64,000 bases of DNA from Nemania diffusa. Lineage: Eukaryota; Ascomycota; Sordariomycetes; Xylariales; Xylariaceae. The notes under the pieces are model-generated. The model was given only the letters and a program-made list of their open reading frames with translations. It ran no database searches and was not told the DNA's origin. The stretch spans positions 1,736,001 through 1,800,000 of the forward strand of contig JBBPUQ010000005.1 in the NCBI GenBank assembly GCA_038501195.1, in the 5' to 3' direction. Below, in pieces: positions 12,561 through 27,580 of the stretch. The translations under genes were made by a program, and so were the position numbers. Position 1 is the first letter of the stretch. Each line of letters begins with the position of its first letter.

Positions 12561-15500
12561 TTACTTTTTTTTTAAAAAAATAGTTTATTTATAAATTATA
12601 AAAATTAAATATATAAATTTTAGTTAATTGTTTTTTAATAAAACAAAAAATCGCTTTAAATATTTATTATATTATTAATTGTTAAGTTTTTTTTTTTTTT
12701 AAATTATAATATAGTTTTTTTATATATTAATATTAATACTTTTTATTAATATTATATTTTAAATATATTTTTTATATGTTTTTTTTTTTTTTATAAAATT
12801 AATAAATTATTATTTTTATAAAGTTTTTTAATTATATTATTTTAAACTATTTATAGCTAATTTTTTAATTTTAATAATAGTTTTATTATATTTAAATTAT
12901 TATTATAAAACTTTTTTAATAATATAAAGTTATTTTGAAAATTTTTAATATAATATTATTTATTGTTAATGTTTTAACTTTTTTAATCGATTTAATATTA
13001 TAGTTTTTAATAATATAAATATATTATATATATTTTTTTTATTTTAAATTTTATTTTATTTTTAAGTTTAAATATTTTATTTTTAAAGTTATTATTTTTT
13101 TAACTTATTAATAAATTATTGAAATATTTTTATAATTAATTAATATAATATTGATTTATAGTTTTTTAAAATAAAAAAACTTATAATATAAATATATTAT
13201 TATTTTTTTTAAAAGTTTTATATATTTGTTATATTATTAAATAATTAAATTTGTTTAAAAGTTTATTAGTTATTTAAAATTGCTGTTTTTTTAATATAAA
13301 TATATAGTTATTTATATTAAAATTAAAGTTTTAATATTTTTTATTAATTTATATAGTTATATAATATTATATATATTTTAGTTTTTTTTTAATAAAATTT
13401 ATAAATTATATAATTTTTTATATTTTGTTTTAAATTTTAAATTATAATATTTTTTTAATTATTAATAAGTTTTTTAGTTTTTTTTAAACTATATAATTTT
13501 TTTAGTTAAAATAAAATAATATTAAAAAATTTATTTTAATTTTATAAAAAAATAATTTAATAAATTTATAAAATAATAATATTTATATATAATTTATAAT
13601 TAAAATTTATTTAAATTAATTGTTTTAATAATAATTAATATAAAATTATAATTATTAATTTAAATATTTATTTATAATTTTAATTTATTTTATAGTTTTA
13701 TAATAATTTATAAATATTAAAATATATTAAATTTTTATAATTTTATATAATTTATTTATAAAAATAAATATAAATTAAAACTTTTTATTAAAAGTTATTA
13801 TAATTAATATTTTAAAAACTTAAAAAAAACTTTTATAATATATTTATATAATATTTTTTATAATTACTTATATAATATATAATATAATTTAAGCTTTTTT
13901 TTTTAAATAATTTATTATAACTAATATATTATTATAGCTATATTTATTTTTAAATATTTATTTAAAATTTATAACTAAATATTTTTAAATATAGTTTAAA
14001 ATAAAAAAAAAAAATAAATTTGCTAAATATTTTATTATATAGAATTTTTATAAAACAATATTTTATATAGTTAAAAATATATATATTATAGTTTTTTTTA
14101 AGTTTAAACTAATAATAATATTTTATAAAAAGCTTATATTTTTTTTTTTTTTTTTAAATATATAATAAATATTTTATTATATATTTTTTAAATAAATTAT
14201 ATATATAAATATAAAAAATTAAAAATTATAAATTTTTTGTTATAAATAATTAAACTATTAATTAATTATTATAAATTATTATTATTAAAAAAAGTTTTTT
14301 TATAATAAATTTTTATATTAAAGTTTTTTTTGTTTTTTTTAAATATTTTTATAATTAATTAAAAGTTTAATAAAACTTTTATATTTTTTTATAATTTTAT
14401 AACAAATAATTTAATTTAATATATTACTTATATAAATATATTATAAATAATATTATTTATTAACTAAAAAATTGTTAAATATTTTTATATTTTTTTTTTT
14501 TTTTTATATATAATAAAATTTTTATGTTTTTTTATTAAAACATTAACTAATATATTTTTTTTTTAAAATAGTAAATAATATAAAAATTATATTTTATAAA
14601 TAATTTTATTTATTTTATTTGTTATAAATTTAAATATTATTTTTAATTAAAATATTTTAAAATTTAATAGTTAATTATTATTAAAAATAGTTTAATATAA
14701 TTATTAATTAATTTAAACTATTATTTTTTAAAAGTTAAAAATATTATAAATATTTTTTTATTAAAAATTTTATAATTTAATTTAATATTATATAAAATTT
14801 TAAAATAATATATAATTAAATATTAATTATTTTTATATTTTTAAAATAAAACTTTTATAGTTATATTATTAAAAATATTAGTTTTAATTTTAATAAATAA
14901 ATTATATTTATAATATTATAATATTAAATAAAATATAAAAGTTTTTTTTAATTATAAAAATATTTAATTATATTTATTAATTTATAAAAAAGTTATTTTT
15001 TTTTTTGTTAATTATATTATAAATTTAATAATTTAACTATAGTTTTTTATAAATTTTTTATAAAAATTATAAAATTTTAAAAAAAACTATATATTTTTTA
15101 TAATTATAAAAAATTTTTAATTTTTTATTATTTTTATTTTAATTAAATTAATTTAAATGTTATTTATATTAACAATATATTTTAAAAATTTAGTTTTTAT
15201 AATATAAAATTTAAACTTTTTTAAGTTTATTTAAAGTTTAATAATATATAATTGTTATAATATTAATTATATATATTTTCGATAATTTTTTAAATTAATT
15301 AAATAAATAAATATATTATTTATATATATATTATAAAAATTATTTAAATAATTAAATAATATATTATTAATATATTTTTAAAATATAATAAAACTATTAA
15401 TTAAATTAAATTAAAATATTTTATATTTAAAAAATTTATAATATATATAAAAAGTTATTAAGTTTTTTTATTTAAATTTTATATATATTTAATTAAATAT

Positions 15501-18500
15501 TTGTTTTATATTTAATTTAATAAATATATTAACTTTAAAAAGTTATAATAATATTTTTTTAATTAAAAATAAAAAATATTAGTTTTTTTTTATTAATTTG
15601 TTAAATTTTTAATAGTTTATATAAAATTTTAACTTTTTTTTTAGTTTTTTTATAAATAATATTAAAAAAGTATAAAATATATTATTAAATTTAATAAATT
15701 TTTTTTATAAATTATTAATTAAATATTTATAAATTATTTTTAATTTATTTAATAATATTTTATATAAAAAGTTATATTAAAAATTATTAAAAGTTTTATT
15801 TTTAAAAAATTTTATTTTATAATTTATTTTAAATTAATAAAATAAAAAAATATTAAAGTTTATTTTATTAAATATATATAATAAATTATAATATTTTTTA
15901 AAAATTATTTATAAAACTTTTATATAAAAGTTTTTTTTTTTTTATTAAAAAAAAGTTTTTTTTTATTTTTAATAAATTTATTAATTTTATAAATAGTAAT
16001 AATTTATATTTTTTATATAAAATTATTATATAAAATTAATATATTAAAAATAGTTATAATAATATTAGTTAATTTTATTAAAAGTTTAATTTTATATTAT
16101 TTTAGTTTATTTTTTTATATTTTATAAAAATTTAAATTATTAAGTTTTTATTTTTTTTTTAAGTTTTTTTTTTTTTTAACTTTATAAAAAAAATTAAATT
16201 ATTATTTAAATTATATTATATTTTATTAATATTTTTTTTAGCAAAATTAAATTGTTTAATAATTAAAATTTAAAATATTATTTGATTTTTTTTAATATTT
16301 TTTTATTAATATAATTATTGTTTTTTTTTTTAAAAAAATTTTATATTTTAATAGTTAATATTTAATTAATATTTAAAGTTTATAAACTATATTTTTGTTT
16401 AATTTATATTTAAGTTTTAATTAAAGTATTAATTGAAAAAATAATTAAATAAAAATATTAGTTTATATTTTTAATAATTAAAAAATATATTATATTTTTA
16501 AAACTAAAACTTTTTAATAATTATTTTATAAATTTAAAAAAGTATTATTACTATAAATATATTTTTACAACTTTTTTTTTATATTTATAAAAATATTAAT
16601 AAAATAATTTTAATATTTTATTTTTTTTTGCTATTATATTTAAAAATTAATCAAAAATAAAATTAAATAATTATAAAAAAGTTTAATATTTTTATAATTT
16701 ATTTTATAAATAATATATTTATATTTATATATATATTTATTTTTATATTTTTAAAAAAGTTCTTAATAATTAATAAAAATTTATTATTATTTATAATATA
16801 TATATATAATAAAAGTTGTTTTTTTAAATATTTATTTATTAAATTTAATTTATTATTTATATAATTTTTTTGCGATATTTTTTTTAAATAAAAATTTAGC
16901 TTATTTAAAACTGCTTTTTTAATGTTTTATTTTTTTTAACTTTTTTTATAGTAATATTTTTTAAAGCTTTTGTTTTGTTATAAAAATTAACAAATATAGT
17001 TATAATATTTTATAAACATATTTTTTTTTTAATATTATTTAAAAAATAATTTTTTAAAATATATTTTTTTTATTAGCAGTTAAAATATTTACTTTTTTTT
17101 ATTAGTTTTAATAATTTAAAATTATTTAAAATATTGCAATTTTAAGTTATTAAAGTTTTAATATTATTGTTGCTAGTTTTAATATTATTATTTTTATTAT
17201 TAACAATATTTTTTAAAGTATTATTAATATTACTATATATAGTTTATTAATTAAATTTACTTATATTATTAAAAAAAGTCGATTAGTTAATTTTATATTT
17301 AATATTATATTTTTTATTATTTATATATATTTAATAAACTAATTAAATATAAAGTTTAATATATTAATTAAAAAAAATATTTAATAGTTTATTAAATAAT
17401 TTATTTTTAAAATATTTTTTTTATTTTTTTTTTTTATTTTAATTTTTTTAACTAATTAAATAAAATTAGTTTTAAAGTTAAAAAAATAGTTAAAATATAA
17501 TTATTAAAATTAAAAAACTTTTATTTTGATTTAAATTTTTTATTAATATTTATATTTTTATAGCTTTTTTTTAAATAATTAAAAAATATTTTAATAATAA
17601 TTAATTAATTAAAATAACTTTTAATTAAATATAAAAATAAATATTTAATAATTTTACTATTAATATAAACTTTAATATTAATTATTTTTATAATATTATT
17701 AACAAATTAATTTTTATTAATAATTAGTTAACTTTTTATAATATATAACTATATTTTAAACTTAATATTATTTTTGTTTTTGTTGTTATAAAAAATAAAT
17801 ATAAATATTTTAGCTAATTTATAAAATTTTTTAATTGTTTAAATAAATTTTAAAATATTATTTTTATAAAAAAGTAAATTAATAATATACTAGTTAGTTT
17901 TATTTAATAATTTTTAAATATAGTTATATTTAATAATAGCTACTTTTAATTTTTAAAATAAATAGTTAATAGTTTATTTAAAATAAAAGTTAAAAGTAAG
18001 TTTTTTTTTATTATTTTTTATTAAATAGTTTAATTGTTTTTTTTATTAACTGTAATTTTGCTAAATTTTTTAATTTAATTAATAAAAGTTTTTATATATT
18101 AAATAAATAATATAACTAAGTTATATAAATTTTTAATTTATTATTAATATATTATTATTATTAAAGATTTAATTTTTATTTTTTAAAATAAAATATTAAA
18201 ATATTTAATTAAATTAATAAAAGTATTTTTATTAATTAATTTATTAAATTTAATTTAAGTTTTTTTTTTTAATTAAATAATAAAAATAAATAAAAAAGCA
18301 ATTTTATTAAACTTATATAATTTAGCAGTATATTTTTTTAATAAATAATTAATTTTTTAAAAAAAGTTTTTTTAATTTAAAATATAATATTTATATATAA
18401 AAAAAAAGTTTTATATTTAGTTTTAAAAGCTTTTTATTAAAAAAATTAAAATAATTAATTTATTGTTATTTTTAGCTTTTATAATAATTAAAATATTTTA

Positions 18501-18751
18501 TCTAAGTTTTTTAAAATATATTTAAATATTAGTTTTTATATAAAAAATTAAAAAAAGCTATTTGTTATTTATAATTATAAATAGTTATAATTTATTAAAA
18601 ATTGAATTAATTTGTTTTTTTGTTTATTATTTAAATATAATGCATTTTTTAAATATTAATATTATTATAACAATTAATTATAGTTTAGTTTTTTTATAAA
18701 AAATATTTAAAAATAGTTTTTATGTTTTATAAATATAAATAATTTATAAAT

Positions 18752-18986
18752 TATTATATAAAGCTTATAAAAAAAACAAAGCTTTAAATAAATAAAGCTA
18801 TATTATATAAAAAATCTATAAATAAAAAAAAAAAAAAAAAAGTTAAAAATTATTTTACAAAAAAATTGTTTATATATATATATATAAAATAGTTTAAAGC
18901 AGCAATAAATAAAGTTATTTATTTAATTATATAATAAAGCTGCTTAATTTATTTAAATAATTAAACTAGTATTAATTAATTTATAA
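18752..18986. repeat. Element A right LTR
   Basis: An uninterrupted LTR whose two halves match 5534-5671 and 12453-12560, in that order. It keeps somewhat more G/C (AAAGCTTTAAATAAATAAAGC, AAGCTGCTTAAT) than the left copy. Confidence 0.85.
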
Positions 18987-19462
18987 CTTGTTATTAATAT
19001 AATTAAAACTTAAATATTTTTTATATTTATAATATTAGATTTTTTTTTACTAAATATATTTATTATATTATTTTTTATAAAAACAATTATATTAATAGTT
19101 ATATTTTAATATATAATTTATTTTTTTTTTTTAAATCGAATTTATTTTTAATTAAATATAAATTAATATAACTAATAATAAAATTAAAAAAATTTAAAAA
19201 CTATTTATTAATATTTATAAAAAAGCTTATTTATATTATATTAATAAAAAAACTTAAAAGTTTTTTAAAAATATTAAAAATAAATAAATTATATATTAAA
19301 ACTATTTTAAATTTAATATTAATTAAATTAGCTTTTTTATATAAAATTATAAAATAAATTAAAAATTAAAATATTACTATTATTATTACTATTAAAAAAA
19401 AATATAAAAAGCTTAAATAAAAAAGTTTTAAATTTAAATATAGCTAAATTTAATAATGTTAA
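18987..19462. other. Host sequence of element C, left side (unresolved RIP remnant)
   Basis: AT-saturated sequence between element A and element C. The last five bases, GTTAA (19458-19462), are the left target duplication of C; the sequence resumes at 25392. No protein motif recognised. Confidence 0.5.
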
Positions 19463-19779
19463 TGTTGAACTAATGACTTGACAGGACTTGTATGTATGTA
19501 GTATGTACTAGGTGTGTATAACTAGGACCTGGACTAGGACCTTTATCAAGTAACTAAATAGATAAAGAATACAGGGACCTATTAGGATTTACAGGACTTA
19601 CAAGTTTTACGCATATATATATATGTAAATAATTTATATATGACTTTTTTAGTTATATTTTTTTTTGTAAAATATATATACAAATTAATACAGAATTTTA
19701 AAATTTAAAAACAAACTTTAAACTTTATAAATTATTTCGAATCTTTTTATATATATATATATAAAAAGTTCTACTAATA
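19463..19779 (+). repeat. Element C left (5') LTR
   Basis: 317 bp, same length as the right LTR. Strongly RIP-mutated after its first 150 bases: the end reads CTACTAATA against CCACCAACA. Confidence 0.92.
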
Positions 19780-21570
19780 TTAATTAATAATTACAAAATA
19801 CAATTACAAATTAATAAAGTAAAAAAGCAGAACTTAATTATAAAGTAGCTTTTATGCTAGATTTTTTATTTTTTATATAAGAAATAAACTATTATTTGTA
19901 TTAATTAGCAAAAAAAAAGTTAAATTAATTATTGGACGAAAAAATCTAATTATTGCAAAGTTAAGAACTTTTTTTATATAATATTTAGTTACTTTTATAC
20001 AAAAATTAATAAAATTATAAGCTATTTTATATATTTAATTTTTTAACTACTTTATTTATTTATTTATTTTTTTATTTTTATATTTATTACTTTTTACAAC
20101 TATGTTAAAACTTGTAATAAAATTAGTTATAACAGCTGTAGCTGTAGCAACTAAAATTAACTATTTTAAATTTTTAAATAAAAAACTATATCTACTTTTG
20201 TACAAAAATATAGCTAAAAAAAGCAGCATTAATATTTTTAAATAAAAAAACAAAACCGACTTTAAATATTAAAATATTACAATTAATTCAAACGACTTAA
20301 TTATTTTAGCACAAATGTTTATATATTTTGTACAATGCTTAAAAAAATATATATAACTAAAAATCAAAAATAAACAACTTATATAAACGTTTGTAATAAA
20401 CTTTAAAAACTAAACAAAACTTATGTTTATAAATATTAGTTATATATTTAAATGTATATTTGTTGTAATAGCTGCAAACAATAAAAAAATCAAAATATAC
20501 AAAAATATATATAACAACAAGCTTGTATATATATTTAAAAAATTTAGCAATAATAACAACGATAAAAAATCGAATAATAATATGTTTGTATAAATAGCTT
20601 TAGTATTTATATTAGTAAATATATTAGAACTTCTAATTATATAAATAAATTATTTAGTATTATAACTAGCTATATTAAAACTAATAATATTAATATATAT
20701 TTTAGTGTTTAATACAAATAATTAAGTATTTATTTTTTTTGTATAAACAAAAACTTAAAAACTTATATTTATTTTTAAAATTTTTACTGCATATTTTATA
20801 CTTTTATTTATATATAAAAATCGATTGTACAAACTTTTTTTTATTTAGATTATTTACAATAGTTTAATTGAAACAGCTTAATTTATTATATTTACTAAAG
20901 TATAGCGATTTAATTAGAATTATAGCAATAAATTATATAATATATTATATAATAAAGTTTAAATTTTTATTTCGACATATTATCGACTTAGAATTATTAA
21001 AAAACAATATTATATAATATTTTCTTTTATATTAAAAAAAAAAGCTAAATAATATTATTTCAACTATATTAGTTTAATATATAAATAAAATAAAATTTAT
21101 ATAATGTTTAATAATTACTTTAATATAACAGTTAACTATAGTTAATATTAAACCGATTAAACTATTACTACTTTTGTACAAATAAAACAAAATAACTTAA
21201 CAAAAACAATGTTTAAAATATTAAAAATTATAATTAATAAGTTTTAACTTATATAATATATTTTAAAACTTAGCTATTATAAAAAAATACTACTTTATAT
21301 AGCAGTTATATAAGTATGCTTTAGTATATTTAAATTTAAACTTGTTTTAATTAATTAAAAACTTATATACAAAGTTCTGTTTTTTAACTTGTAAACAGCG
21401 CTATAAATTTTTTTTAATTAAAAAATAAATTATTATTATATAATAAATGTTTATTTTATTAACAAACAATATAATACTAAATATTTAAAACAATTATATA
21501 ATTATAGTTTTAAAAAAAACTTTTACTAAAAGTTACAGTAATTATATAATAAAAATAATAAAAATAACAA

Positions 21571-21620
21571 AAAATGTTTTATTTGTAAAAAACTTAGTTA
21601 TTGATTTACTAATTATAGCT
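21571..21620 (+). pseudogene. Element C gag zinc-knuckle remnant
   Basis: TGT TTT ATT TGT keeps the first two Cys; the Cys and His expected four and nine residues later are both TAT (Tyr), and the intervening Trp codon is now TGA. This is the expected RIP product of the CCCH knuckle of fungal Ty1/copia gag proteins. Confidence 0.65.
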
Positions 21621-24600
21621 AATAAAAAAAATCGAAAGTAAAAAAGCAATATTTTGCTATATGCAATATTTTAAAACAAAAAACTTTATTATATAAAAAA
21701 TATAATATATTTGTATTAGATTATAAAAGTAATAAAAACTTTTTATATAATAATAAATTTAATAATAACTTAGATTTTAAAACTAAAAACGAAACAGTTT
21801 AATTTTTAATAAATTTAATATATTTTTATTATATAACAAAAAAAAACATATATACTTAAAACTAAATGTTAATATTAAATAACTTTTATTTAAACAGTTA
21901 ATATAGTATAAAGTATTAAAATATTTTATAAAATATTAGTATAGCTAAAGTTTTAACTATTAAAAAAGCTTAAGCTAAAACTTTTATATAAAAGAACTTT
22001 TTTATATAAATAAATTAAACTTTAAGTAATATAACAATTTAATTTAATAGTATTAAAAGCTTTAAAGCTATAAGTATTATAATAATTTTAACATTAATTA
22101 AACTAATCAAATTTTATATTTTAAATGTGCTAACTTTATTTTTACTGTTACTACAAAATACAAATTAATTATATACTTATTTTAATAATATATAAAATAT
22201 AATTATATAATAAAATAATATAATAATATTAATTGTATAAAAATAAAAACACTTGTTTTTTAATATTAGCTAATTAAAAACTACAAGTTATTTTATAAAA
22301 CAAAAGCTTTAAAAATTATATTGTTAATTTAAATACTTTTATATAAAAAAACTTATAAAGTTACTGCAAAAAGTTAAATATAATAATATTAATATTTTAG
22401 TATTTTGAAAAATTAAAAAGTTTTGCTATTATTGTTAATTGTATAACTAAGCTTTAAAAAGATTTAAGTTTTTATTAAAAAATAAATATAATTTTAATTA
22501 TAAAATCATTATTAATATTATATAAATTAACAAACAACTAATTTTATATATAATTAATATAAATATTTTGTTTTAAATAGCTAAATTTTTAAAGTTTTTA
22601 AATATATATAATATTTAAAATATATTATACTAATGTTAGATTTTAATATATTAAAAGCTATTTAATTATATTGTATATAATTTTAGTATGAATTTTTTGT
22701 TCGAAAAATTTCGCAATAATATATAACTAGTTAAAACTTTATATAAAAAAATACTTGTTAAAGCATATTAAACTGTTGGAAAAGTCGAACAAGTATATAT
22801 ATTACTTTGTTATATATTTAATATTTTGTACAAAAAAATCAGTTACTATATAAACAAAAAAATAGTACTACAAATAGCTATAAAAGCTTTAAATAATATA
22901 GCTAAATTAAACAGTTTTATATTTATTTTATTAGTTTTTAAAGTTTATTTTAAAATTAATAACAACTTACTTTTTTCGCTAAAAATTATCTAAAAAGCAA
23001 AAGCTATATAAAAAGCTATAAAAATATTAAAAAGTATTTATATAAAAGTTAATATTAACTAAACTATATAAATTAAAAATAAACTAATATTATTATACAA
23101 AATATTTTTTTTATTTTTTTAAAGTAAAATTATAATATAAAAAAAACATAAAAATTAAACAGAATTATATAAAATTTTTACAATTGAAAATTATAACATT
23201 ACAGTTGATATAATAAATAAACTAGCTAAGTTTTATTATATATAAGTTAAACTATATTACTAATAAAAAGCTATGCTTGATTTATTATATAAAAAAAATA
23301 ACTTTTTGTACAACTTTTTTTAAACTATTAAATAGCTGCAACTTTAATACAAAAGCAAACTAAAAAAGTTATTTATAACTACTAGCAATTAGTACTTTAT
23401 ACTAAAAAAAGTTAACAATTACGCTTTAGTTATACAACTAAAACAAAACGATATAATTACTATATTTAGCGTATTTTTTAAACAATTAAATATAGCTAAA
23501 ATAAATATATTAACAACTTAAAATATATTTTAGTTTATATAATATAACTTAAACTAATATAACTAAATAAAAATTTTTTAAACTAAGCTTATATAAAAAG
23601 TTAAAAATAAAACAACTAAATTATATAAAAAGTTTAAATTAATTATATAAAGTTATAAAAATAACAATAAAGTTTAAATTTTTATATAAGTATTAATAAT
23701 TTAATATATAAATTAATAATTTATTATAGCTTTAAAACTATTATTAATTTAAAACTACAAAATATATATAAAGCTATAAAATATTTTTTAAATATATATA
23801 TAATTATATAATAAATTAAATTGAAAAATTTATATTTATTTGTTAAAAAAAACTAAAAAACAAATACTTTATAAACATTATGTTTTAAATTATATAATTA
23901 TTATATAAATTAACTAAATTAAAATTGTATTAATATAAGATTTACTATAAATATTACTGTTAAAAATTAAACATGAAAATATTTATATATAACTTATATT
24001 TATTATATACTAAAAAAAAATCCAACGAATTTACAATTATAAAACTTTAAACAGATAATATATTTAGTATTATATTTAAAAAGTTTTTATATAAAAAAAA
24101 AGCTAAATTATTATTTTATATAAAACTAAAAGTAAAACTAACGCTTAAATATTTTGTTAAATTTAATAAAAACAAAATCTAAATAAATAAATAAGATTTT
24201 ATTTTTATTTAATAAAAATAAACTAAATAACTATATATAATTAACTTTTATACAAAAAATTATTTTTAGCAATATATTATTTAACGAGCTTAAAATATAT
24301 ATATTATATTAATATATTAACTAAAAGTATTATATAACTTGTTAATTGTTATATAAGTTTAAAAGCTATTAAAAAACAACATTAAAATATTAAATATATA
24401 AATATAATAGTAAATTAATAATATATAGTAAAAACTATATTATATACTTTTGAATTTTAGTTATATGAAAATTTTTATTTTTATTAATAAAGTATTTATA
24501 AATAACAAAGATTTAAGTTTTTAAATTAGATTTATAATTATATTAGCTAATAAAAACTATATAAAAAATATTTTTATAATTAAAAGTAATATTATTTACT

Positions 24601-25074
24601 GAAATTTAATTAAATATAAACAAGTTATATATAATGTATTAGCAAATAAGTTATATAATATAATTAATAGATTTAATTATACTATTATATTTAGTACAAC
24701 TTTTTAAAAAATTATTTGTACAATAAAATTATTAACTATATTATTAGTTATATATACTAATTTTAAGTTTTTGTATAAATGTTTAATTAAGCTGAAAATT
24801 ATGCAAAAAAAGCGACTTATAATCGACATTATATTATTTTGAAAAGTATACAAAAATTGCAAAATTACAAAGATATATTAGATCGATAACAAAAACAACT
24901 TAGTAAACGCTTGTACAAAAAAAGCACTTAATTAAATACTAAAAAAGCTAGTTAGTATAAATAAGCTGGTTGTACAAATAGAAGTATATATAAATCGGTT
25001 AAACAGTGGAAGAAATAACGGAGGATTAGTTAATATTGAAACTGGAGTTACTGTACAAAAGAAAAAATCTCCAG

Positions 25075-25391
25075 TGTTGAACTAATGACCTGACAAGACC
25101 TATATGTACACAGTATGCACTAAGTGCGTACGACCAGGACCTGGACTAGGACCTTTATCAGGTAACCGAATAGATAAGGAATACAGGGACCCACTGGGAT
25201 CTACAGGACCTACAGGTCTTACGCACACACACATATGTAAATAACTTATGTACAACTTTTCTGGTTGTACTTCCTTTTGTAGAATATACACACGAATTAA
25301 TACAGAACTTTAAAACCTAGAAACAGACCCTAAACCCTATGGATTACTCCGAATCCTTTTGTGTACGTACGTACGAAGAGTTCCACCAACA
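25075..25391 (+). repeat. Element C right (3') LTR, nearly unmutated
   Basis: 317 bp with near-normal GC (AAACAGACCCTAAACCCTAT, GTGTACGTACGTACGAAGAG), standing in sequence of under 10% GC. It is preceded by an A/G-rich run (AAAAGAAAAAA) that fits a polypurine tract. The GTTAA duplication follows. Confidence 0.92.
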
Positions 25392-26896
25392 GTTAATATT
25401 GTTTAAAATTTATATTAAATTTATAAAAATAATAATTAATAAATATTTAAAGCAATAAAAATAAATATAATAATAAATACTTTTAAAACTAATTAAAATA
25501 AGTTAAATTTATTAATAATTAAATATATATTAATTTAAAAAAAGAAATTTAATTTAAATTAAATTTTAATAAATTTAAATTAAATTTTTTAATTTTTAAA
25601 ATATTTTTTGATTTTTTTTTAATTTGTTTTAAATTTATTTAAAAATATATATAAAATAGTTTATTTAAAAAAAATAAACTAATAAAATAAAAAAAAATAA
25701 AAAATATAATTAAATATTATAATAATAATTTATATTAAAGTTATAATAAATTTAATTTATATTTTTAGTTTAATTATTAATTTTATAGTTAATATAATTA
25801 ATTAAATATTAAAAGTTGCTTTAAAAATAAAACATTTATTAATTTAAAGTTTTTTATTTATAAAAATTTTATAATATTGTTTTATTATATTAAATATTTA
25901 ATAGCTAAAAAATTTAATATTATTTTTATTTATATTTATATTATAAATATATTATATTATATTTTAATAAAAACTATAGCTTAAATATATATTATAGTTA
26001 ATATTGAAATATAATATATATTTTATTAAAATTTATTAAATTTTAAATTTTAAAAATATTTTATATATAAATTAAAATAATAGCAAAAAATTATAAATAT
26101 AATAAAGTTTTTTTAATTAGTTTAATAATTTGTTTATATATATTATAAAATAAAAAAAGCTATTAATTGTTTTAAAAACAATATTAATATTAAAATAATT
26201 TTTATTTATTTTTATATTATAAAATAATATTTAAAAATATTTTTTAAATTTTATTAATTAAATAAATGATTTAACTAGCTTTAATATATTTTATTTATAA
26301 AAATTAAATATTTTATTATTTATATAAATAATTTTATTTAAATATAAAAACTTATATTAAATTATTATAAATATTATATTTGTTATAAATATATTATATA
26401 AATATTTATTAAATAATATTTTAAATAAAATTAAATTAATTAATAATTAATTTAAAATTAATATTTTAAATTAAATGTTTTTAAAATAAAAAAATAAATA
26501 AATAGCTTTTTATATTAATTTATAAATATAAAAACTTTTAAAAACTATTAAATTAAAATAAAAGTTAATATAAACTAAATATAATATAAATATATATAAA
26601 TTAAATATTAACTTTTATATTATTTTTTAAAATAAGTTAAAAATTTTATTATAAATATAAAAAACTAAATTAGCTTTTAATATAAATTAAAAAAGTTAAT
26701 TATAAAAGTTATATTAATTTTTATATATATTAATTATTATATTATAATTTTTATAAATTAAATTTATTAAATTTATATATAATAAATATATATAATTATT
26801 ATTATAACAAAAACTATATTTTAATAGTTTAATTAAAAAATATAAAATTAGTTTATTTTTAATAAAAACTATTAATTAAAATAAAAGTTAATAATA
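25392..26896. other. Host sequence of element C, right side (unresolved RIP remnant)
   Basis: 1.5 kb of saturated AT sequence starting with the right GTTAA duplication, up to the left LTR of element E. It presumably belongs to the same older element as 18987-19462; no motif readable. Confidence 0.5.
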
Positions 26897-27093
26897 TAAT
26901 AAACTAAAGTTTAATAGCTGTAAATATATATTATTTATAATTTAGTTTAAAAAAAAAAAAAAGAAGTTTTTTTAATATATATATTATATTTTAAAATAAC
27001 TAAATAGTTTAATATATATAATTAATATAGTTTTAACAATTATTTAAAATTATATTTATAAACTAAATTTAATAGTTTATATAGTTTATAATA
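26897..27093. repeat. Element E left LTR
   Basis: 197 bp, paired with 35383-35579. Fully mutated: ATTTATAAACTAAATTTAAT where the right copy has ATTCACAGGCTAGGTTTAGC. Confidence 0.88.
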
Positions 27094-27530
27094 TTATTTT
27101 TTTTTTTAAATTTTTAATATAAAATTTTTTAAAAATAGTTTTATTTTTTTTTTATATTTATTTAAAAACAATATAAATAATATTTAAATTTAATTATATT
27201 ATAAAATTTATAAAAAATAGTTTTATTTAATTATATTTTTATTATTTTTAAACTATTTATTTATAATATTTTTTTTTAAAATAATTTATTATTTTTTAAT
27301 ATATTTATATTATTTTTTTCTAGTTTTTTTTTAGCATTTTTTTTATTAATATATAATTTATTTTTTATATATTTTTTAATTTTATAGCTTTTTTTTTTTT
27401 TTTTTTTTTTTTTAGTTTTATTTATAGTTATTTTTTTTTTTAACTATTTTAAAATATAAATAACGTTAATTTAACTGCTATTTTTTTATTACTTTAATAA
27501 TATTATATAAAAATGCTTTTTTTTTTTTTT

Positions 27531-27566
<36 letters not shown>

Positions 27567-27577
27567 AATTATAAATT

Positions 27578-27580
<3 letters not shown>

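Larger units (their letters stand above)
5534..18986 (-). mobile_element. Element A: RIP-destroyed Ty3/gypsy LTR retrotransposon, carrying element B in its left LTR
   Basis: Its LTRs are 5534-5671 plus 12453-12560 (left, split) and 18752-18986 (right). The left LTR starts TGTTATATAAAG, the right TATTATATAAAG (one G-to-A). After removing element B the element is about 6.7 kb, normal for gypsy. On the minus strand near 15300-15327 the frame reads YINNIFIY, which is the reverse-transcriptase signature YIDDILIY after G-to-A change in both Asp codons. A T-rich run just inside the left LTR fits a polypurine tract of a minus-strand element. Exact ends and target duplication are not certain. Confidence 0.82.
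19463..25391 (+). mobile_element. Element C: Ty1/copia LTR retrotransposon, moderately RIP-mutated, complete ends
   Basis: 5,929 bp with 317-bp LTRs (TGTTGAAC...CCACCAACA) and perfect target duplications GTTAA at 19458-19462 and 25392-25396. On the plus strand at about 21572-21620 lies a gag zinc knuckle, C-F-I-C-K-K-L-S-Y-W/stop-F-T-N-Y, that is C-x2-C-x4-C-x4-H with its third Cys and its His both turned to Tyr by G-to-A and C-to-T change. Near 22770-23050 the frame recalls the integrase C-terminal region of fungal copia polyproteins (VGKVER... then LLVF and INN). Gag before integrase on the plus strand fixes orientation. Stops throughout: dead. It is clearly less AT-rich than A, B and E, so it was probably the youngest arrival or saw fewer RIP cycles. 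Confidence 0.88.
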
